Below are positions 58,577 through 64,000 of a stretch of DNA of 64,000 nucleotides, one piece after another. Every line of letters starts with the position of its first letter. Within the stretch, counting starts at the first letter, position 1. Made by a program: the position numbers and the translations under genes. The notes beneath the pieces are model-generated. The model made no database searches, had not been told where the DNA came from, and saw only the letters and a list, made by a program, of their open reading frames with translations. The stretch is from Quercus robur (lineage: Eukaryota > Streptophyta > Magnoliopsida > Fagales > Fagaceae), in assembly GCF_932294415.1 (NCBI RefSeq), contig NC_065536.1, forward strand, positions 10,591,974 through 10,655,973. Reading direction: 5' to 3'.

Positions 58577-59109
58577 TACGAGCAGTACTGAGGCAGAGAT
58601 TGGAAAAGCTTTGAAGGCGAGTTTGAAAGGCAGCTGACTATTTACTTATCTGTATTGCAGATGCTAGTATTGCTTTGACAGTTCATTTTTTGTATAGGCT
58701 TGTTCAAGCCCTTCTTTGTACGTTGTAACAATTTTCCATATTAATAAAAGTTACTATTCATTTATTTCGTATGTTATGTTTTTATGCCTTTACAAGTTTA
58801 CCCACGCTGCTCGGCACCGTAATATAGTATTTGAATCAATAATAACTAAGGCTAAAATGTTTGCTAATAAAAAAGGTCTCACCATGGCTTTAATAAAATT
58901 ATTTAACATAGCAAAGCCGACCAGTGAGGGACGAAACTCACCTTAAATTAGCCGAGATGGGGGCTAAGTGCTAGATAAGGTGTAAGAAGTAGCTATCCGA
59001 GGACATGTCACCTTCCCAATGAGTAGTTTCCTCAGGCTAATGATCATCAGGCCGTTTCGTCATCTCCTGAGCATACTGACCTTAACCTTTTCCAGTATTT
59101 GAGCCGAGA

Positions 59110-59345
59110 AACTTCTCCATCCGAGCAGTTGATTTCCCAAAAAGCTTGAGTCCGAGGACTTCGTAGCGCCTAGGTTCTGTCTTAAACTTAGATTTTTTCT
59201 CATTACTTGGTTTCCCCATAGGCTTGAGTCCGAGGACCATGCAAGCCCTAAGTTCTGTCCAAAACAAAACTTAGGTTTTCTCAGTATTTGGTTTCCCCAT
59301 AGGCTTGGGTCCGAGGACCACACAAGGCCTAGGTTCTGTCCAAGA
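59110..59345 (-). repeat. Diverged relatives of the 80-bp unit (element 2)
   Basis: Three degenerate tandem units of about 75-85 bp (each with a GGCTTGAGTCCGAGGA-like core) lie 1.3 kb before the main array. They correspond to 49040-49195 in element 1. Confidence 0.7.
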
Positions 59346-59787
59346 TTCTTCGAGTTCAGTTTCTCCTTTTTCTCAGGTATTTCACGAGGTGCCGAGCAGC
59401 AAGTTGTCCTCGGCAACAGTTATTCCTCGGTGTGGGCCATGGCCCCTGGGCCCCCATGCAGAACAGGCCTGGACCGCGAGTTTACTTGGCCCATAATTTT
59501 AAGGGTATTTACGTAGTTTATGGTTAAATGGTGCTTTCTGGCATCCCAATGCTCGAGGTGCACCTTCCAGAGACTCCTTTAATCCCATGGTTACAGGTGG
59601 CATTGGAGATTGAGCCTAAGCCATCTTGTCCGTAGCGTTCCTTGGGGCGCTGCGTGCATTAAATGCCACCACCTTATTTCTTTAAATAAATAGATAGGAG
59701 AGAAAGTTACTTCACCCTCACACCAACTCTTTAGTTTTCTCCCAAATCACAGCTCCTATATTCAGTGCTGTCCTCCCTTAGCATAAC

Positions 59788-60045
59788 ATGTTTGAGGCGA
59801 GAGTTGGAAAGAAAGAATTCCCTCCGCCACAGGAGTGCCGTGCCCTTATGAGACTAAAAATGGTGAGGTATGGGCACAGGGAGCATAAGTTCAAGAGAGT
59901 GCTCCATTTCAATCGAGGGGAAAGGATGTCTCTCCCTCTTTTAGTCAAAATCCGAAGCAGGTTCTGTTCATGCCAGAACTTTGGTGTGTCAGAAGAAAGA
60001 TTCTCCGCCATCACCGCCTCTGCCTTGTGGCAGGCGAATATTTAG
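59788..60045 (+). CDS. Antisense element ORF b (element 2)
   Basis: The 85-residue frame reads MFEARVGKKEFPPPQECRAL, then LPLLVKIRSRFCSCQNFGV and ERFSAI. It is the counterpart of 49600-49860 and equally unrecognised. An upstream CTTTAAATAAATAG may act as a TATA box. Confidence 0.35.
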   Translation: MFEARVGKKEFPPPQECRALMRLKMVRYGHREHKFKRVLHFNRGERMSLPLLVKIRSRFCSCQNFGVSEERFSAITASALWQANI

Positions 60046-60686
60046 AGAAAGCCCCTCAGCTTCCAACTCCCTGCACCTTTCCTTCAGCGGTGTCAGGCTC
60101 AAGTTGGGTCTCTTTTGCTGTTTGAGTTATGGGCAAGTGAAAGCATTGAAGAAGAGCAAGGTCTTGGAGCTGTAGCCAACCTCTCCTCTGATCTACTTCC
60201 TCGGCTTTTACTTATTCTCTTGTATCTTCCTTTCTTTTGGTCATGTAGTGAGCTTTGACACAAACTGATTCTAGCTTTTCATTGTACACTGTACTATCTC
60301 TTTGCTTTAGTAAAAAATGGCGATTTCTTTACTTGTTTTGAATGCTCCATGTGTGTGTTTCTCCTCGGCAGTATTTAAAGCAAGAACTTTTGAAACATAA
60401 TCCAACTAATTCTAATCTATCGACACTATCAGGCAGAATAATAATAATTCATAGCAAGTTAAACTTAGGAAACTAACCGAGATAACGGTTGAACATTCCA
60501 GAGTAAGCACGAGAATATTGTATGAGGACGACAAATTCTAAATAACTCATCCGAGGGAGTGACCGAGCATTGCGTGACTTCGGTTATGCTTTTGGAAACA
60601 CATTGCTCCATTCCATACTGGTCCCTTTAGTGTTGAGGATCCGAGGGCAAACTAGAGAATCCATGTAACACAGTTTTTCCTTTTAA

Positions 60687-62280
60687 GTAGTTGGTTTCCC
60701 CAGAGGCTTGGGTCCGAGGACCATACAAGGCCTTGGTTCTGTCCAAAACTTGTATTCTCTTTTTAAGTAGTTGGTTTCCCCAGAGGCTTGGGTCCGAGGA
60801 CCATACAAGGCCTTGGTTCTGTCCAAAACTTGTATTCTCTTTTTAAGTAGTTGGTTTCCCCAGAGGCTTGGGTCCGAGGACCATACAAGGCCTTGGTTCT
60901 GTCCAAAACTTGTATTCTCTTTTTAAGTAGTTGGTTTCCCCAGAGGCTTGGGTCCGAGGACCATACAAGGCCTTGGTTCTGTCCAAAACTTGTATTCTCT
61001 TTTTAAGTAGTTGGTTTCCCCAGAGGCTTGGGTCCGAGAACCATACAAGGCCTTGGTTCTGTCCAAAACTTGTATTCTCTTTTTAAGTAGTTGGTTTCCC
61101 CAGAGGCTTGGGTCCGAGGACCATACAAGGCCTTGGTTCTGTCCAAAACTTGTATTCTCTTTTTAAGTAGTTGGTTTCCCCAGAGGCTTGGGTCCGGGGA
61201 CCATACAAGGCCTTGGTTCTGTCCAAAACTTGTATTCTCTTTTTAAGTAGTTGGTTTCCCCAGAGGCTTGGGTCCGAGGACCATACAAGGCCTTGGTTCT
61301 GTCCAAAACTTGTATTCTCTTTTTAAGTAGTTGGTTTCCCCAGAGGCTTGGGTCCGAGGACCATACAAGGCCTTGGTTCTGTCCAAAACTTGTATTCTCT
61401 TTTTAAGTAGTTGGTTTCCCCAGAGGCTTGGGTCCGAGGACCATACAAGGCCTTGGTTCTGTCCAAAACTTGTATTCTCTTTTTAAGTAGTTGGTTTCCC
61501 CAGAGGCTTGGGTCCGAGGACCATACAAGGCCTTAGTTCTGTCCAAAACTTGTATTCTCTTTTTAAGTAGTTGGTTTCCCCAGAGGCTTGGGTCCGAGGA
61601 CCATACAAGGCCTTGGTTCTGTCCAAAACTTGTATTCTCTTTTTAAGTAGTTGGTTTCCCCAGAGGCTTGGGTCCGGGGACCATACAAGGCCTTGGTTCT
61701 GTCCAAAACTTGTATTCTCTTTTTAAGTAGTTGGTTTCCCCAGAGGCTTGGGTCCGAGGACCATACAAGGCCTTGGTTCTGTCCAAAACTTGTATTCTCT
61801 TTTTAAGTAGTTGGTTTCCCCAGAGGCTTGGGTCCGAGGACCATACAAGGCCTTGGTTCTGTCCAAAACTTGTATTCTCTTTTTAAGTAGTTGGTTTCCC
61901 CAGAGGCTTGGGTCCGGGGACCATACAAGGCCTTGGTTCTGTCCAAAACTTGTATTCTCTTTTTAAGTAGTTGGTTTCCCCAGAGGCTTGGGTCCGGGGA
62001 CCATACAAGGCCTTGGTTCTGTCCAAAACTTGTATTCTCTTTTTAAGTAGTTGGTTTCCCCAGAGGCTTGGGTCCGAGGACCATACAAGGCCTTGGTTCT
62101 GTCCAAAACTTGTATTCTCTTTTTAAGTAGTTGGTTTCCCCAGAGGCTTGGGTCCGAGGACCATACAAGGCCTTGGTTCTGTCCAAAACTTGTATTCTCT
62201 TTTTAAGTAGTTGGTTTCCCCAGAGGCTTGGGTCCGAGGACCATACAAGGCCTTGGTTCTGTCCAAAACTTGTATTGTTC
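60687..62280 (-). repeat. 80-bp tandem array, 20 copies (element 2)
   Basis: The unit starts GTAGTTGGTTTCCCCAGAGG and recurs every 80 bp from 60687 to 62207. Copies are almost identical; GGGGA/GAGGA variants recur. The linker is TTTTTAAG where element 1 mostly has TTTGTAAG, and this single change puts a TAA stop into one minus-strand frame. The array ends about 250 bp from the primer-binding site, as in element 1. Confidence 0.97.
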
Positions 62281-62509
62281 TTTATTTGCTTATCTTCCGA
62301 AGGTTTAGCTCCTCGAATAAGATGGGGGAAGCTGGCCTGATGTTTGAAGCCCCTAGGCTTGCCCATGTCGTTGACACCGTGGAACGTAGCCCCTAGTGGG
62401 AGCTTATGTTGGAATAGCAACCATGTGTCGCCGGTGATACAGGCACCCTCGTAATCCCTTGTTCGACAGAAGCTCAACTTCGCCACTGCTCGAGCTAACA
62501 CGCAAGCCT

Positions 62510-62526
62510 TCCCACAGACGGCGCCA
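62510..62526 (-). other. Primer-binding site of element 2
   Basis: On the minus strand TGGCGCCGTCTGTGGGA follows the 5' LTR after two bases, one G shorter than in element 1. Confidence 0.75.
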
Positions 62527-62528
62527 AT

Positions 62529-63129
62529 TGTAGGGACACGATTTGCGTTAAACCGCAATTAAGTTGTGTTTGCACGTAAATGGGCCCATACAATATCATT
62601 TGTAGAGAGTGGGATCGAAAGGCTAAGTCGTGTTTACCCGGCTGTGGTTTTGTTAAGGAGCCCATATATGGTTCAGGTGTATCCGCCTCTGGAACCCCTC
62701 CTCTTTTTACCCTGGGACTCCCTTGCTTTAGGTTACATATTTTTTCTTTTATACTAGCATGCATTCAATTTCCTTCGTCCACGTGTAGGGTCGACCTTTC
62801 CAAGACTGATACTTGTCCCATCAGTCCCAGACCTAAGTCGTTGAGAGTTGTTGATAAAGTTAATGGATAAGGCTCTGTTAGGTGCCAAGTTCAGTCGGGG
62901 AAAAGGCAGTAAGGGCAGCCTGTCCTAGATATTTCAGATTTTATTTTAAGATTGTTCCTATGCCGCTTTTGCCCTTTTTCTTGGTGGAGCTTTGAGCACC
63001 GTCCTCGGCCGCTTTTCTGGGCCCATTTGTGCTTTGCACTAATGAGCTTGGACTGCCACCTTCTTCGGCTTGGGCCTTAAAGCTTCCCGTGAACAAGTGG
63101 ACCTGGCCCATATATTGTTGGGCCCCACA
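62529..63129 (-). repeat. 5' LTR of element 2
   Basis: This is the 601-bp partner of 56964-57578, about 99 percent identical apart from a 14-bp deletion near 62997. Confidence 0.9.
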
Positions 63130-63134
63130 ATAAG

Positions 63135-64000
63135 AATTCCTTCATTCCTTAAAAAAAAAAAAAAAAATTATTATTATAAGGAAAAAAATGTAACATATCA
63201 TAAAGATGTTATTAAATACACAATTACACCATTCAATGTATCTGTTACATTATCATGCAAATTTTATCTTATATTCTTGAACTTAAACTAATGAAGATTA
63301 TATGAAAGAAAAAAAAAAACACTTTGCTCACATTTTCATTTTTTATTTTTTATTATTATTATATATATTCCGTATTTATTATAATTTTATATATAAAATA
63401 TTTTTATATTTTCTTTTGGGATTTAAAATTTTCCTTTTCAAGTAATAAAGGAATATTTAATTAATTTTAACTTAATTAGCAAAAACAAAAACAAAAATAA
63501 AATACTTCTAAGCTGTAACCAATTTTGTGACTTTGTCAACGAGGTTGGTAAGCCAATTTCTTCACTTTAATAATCGAAGGAAAATCTTGAATGAACAAAA
63601 AGCAAGAAAACACTGAAAACACTTTCTCTGTTTCCCAAAAGCAAAAACACAACCTCAAAAAAATAAAAATAAATAAATCCCTCCGAGTCAGTTCCAACTT
63701 TTATAAGCACCGCATTATAGAGAACCTTTTTTTTCACTGATGTATTAAATGCTTGGCCGTGTACAGAGATTGCGTATTAAAGTGCTTTTACGAAACGTGT
63801 TTTGGGATTTTTGTGTATATTTGGAAAAGTATCTGAAAGGTGGGTTTTGATTGGACAAGTTGAATAAGGTCCAAGAATGGTGATTCTAAGGGATTTGCTT
63901 CATGGGTTTTTCTGGGTTTTGGATTTCCGGAGTGGGGTTTTCTGATATTTTGTGGTTTTGATCAAATATCAATTCAGTGCCTCTGGTAGTTTGGAGGAAG
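63135..64000. other. Copy Q remainder and possible promoter of a gene beyond the window
   Basis: Up to about 63690 this is copy Q of the tandem duplication. After a TATA-like TTTTATAAGCACCG at about 63698 the DNA becomes less AT-rich and intron- or leader-like, without an open frame. A gene may start beyond the window; this is a guess. Confidence 0.3.

Larger units (their letters stand above)
56964..63129 (-). mobile_element. Non-autonomous LTR retrotransposon 2 (no gag-pol)
   Basis: LTRs of 615 and 601 bp bound a 4950-bp interior, with ATAAG on both sides (56959-56963 and 63130-63134). It has the same orientation, primer site, polypurine-like tract, two antisense cassettes and 80-bp array as element 1, but differs enough to be a separate subfamily. 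The LTRs differ by about six substitutions and one 14-bp deletion, so it may be slightly younger than element 1. Confidence 0.92.
54125..63690 (+). repeat. Tandem duplication P/Q of about 0.5 kb, spread by later insertions
   Basis: Copy P (54125-54327 plus 56567-56881) and copy Q (56882-56963 plus 63135-63690) share their order of blocks: AATTATATTATGA, AAATACACAATTACACCATTC, and the TTTCTTCACTT...AACAAAAAG block. Helitron 2 split P and LTR element 2 split Q. Each copy therefore serves as an empty site for the insertion in the other. Confidence 0.7.

Noticed and set aside
60687..62280. Regular 80-bp spaced repeats resembling a CRISPR array
   Set aside because: There are no unique spacers; the whole 80-bp unit repeats. 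It lies inside a plant LTR element.

Overview
The window is nuclear DNA of a flowering plant, very probably a woody eudicot. It is AT-rich, has long poly(A)/poly(T) runs, and carries Ty3/gypsy-type LTR elements, LINEs, tRNA-derived SINEs, Helitrons, hAT and foldback elements among plant-only gene families (DC1 zinc fingers, a MOS2-like G-patch/KOW protein, ZED1-type kinases). The element types and kinase style suggest Fagaceae (oak or chestnut). That is an inference from memory, not something the sequence proves. No prokaryotic features, CRISPR, rRNA or intact tRNA genes are seen.

Layout. 1-4.8 kb: gene-free DNA with a dispersed repeat (R1). 4.8-12.5 kb: a broken tandem cluster of DC1 (Cys/His-rich C1-like zinc-binding) genes. 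Unit 1 is cut off after about two domains, unit 2 runs into a MOS2-like gene, and unit 3 is a long pseudogene with stops. The MOS2-like gene keeps its G-patch and first KOW but is cut off by a partial LTR retroelement. 12.0-24.2 kb (block A) and 35.1-45.1 kb (block B): two diverged copies of one segment carrying the end of a DC1 gene, an internal DC1 remnant, a LINE reverse transcriptase remnant and a ZED1-related (ZRK-like) kinase pseudogene. Block A has an extra internal duplication, a Helitron, a MITE and a recent 349-bp tandem duplication. The block B kinase is split by a hAT element with a perfect 8-bp target duplication. 24-35 kb: a SINE, a 5'-truncated LINE, a foldback MITE, and two long-terminal-inverted-repeat elements with unrelated interiors (Pack-MULE-like).

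46.9-52.7 kb and 57.0-63.1 kb: two complete related LTR retrotransposons without gag-pol. Each has 5-bp target duplications, LTRs 1-2% diverged, a tRNA-type primer-binding site, and an array of an 80-bp unit (14 and 20 copies). Both carry antisense promoter/ORF cassettes starting near the 3' LTR. The partial element beside the MOS2 gene has the same layout with a recognisable plant-mobile-domain-like ORF. This shared architecture is the most interesting system here. Between and after them lie SINEs, a second Helitron and a tandem duplication that gives empty-site evidence for both insertions.

Few genes look functional. The best candidates are the chimeric DC1/MOS2 locus (6491-8142) and a short DC1 reading frame (35047-35499). 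The rest is a record of gene duplication, decay and transposon insertion.
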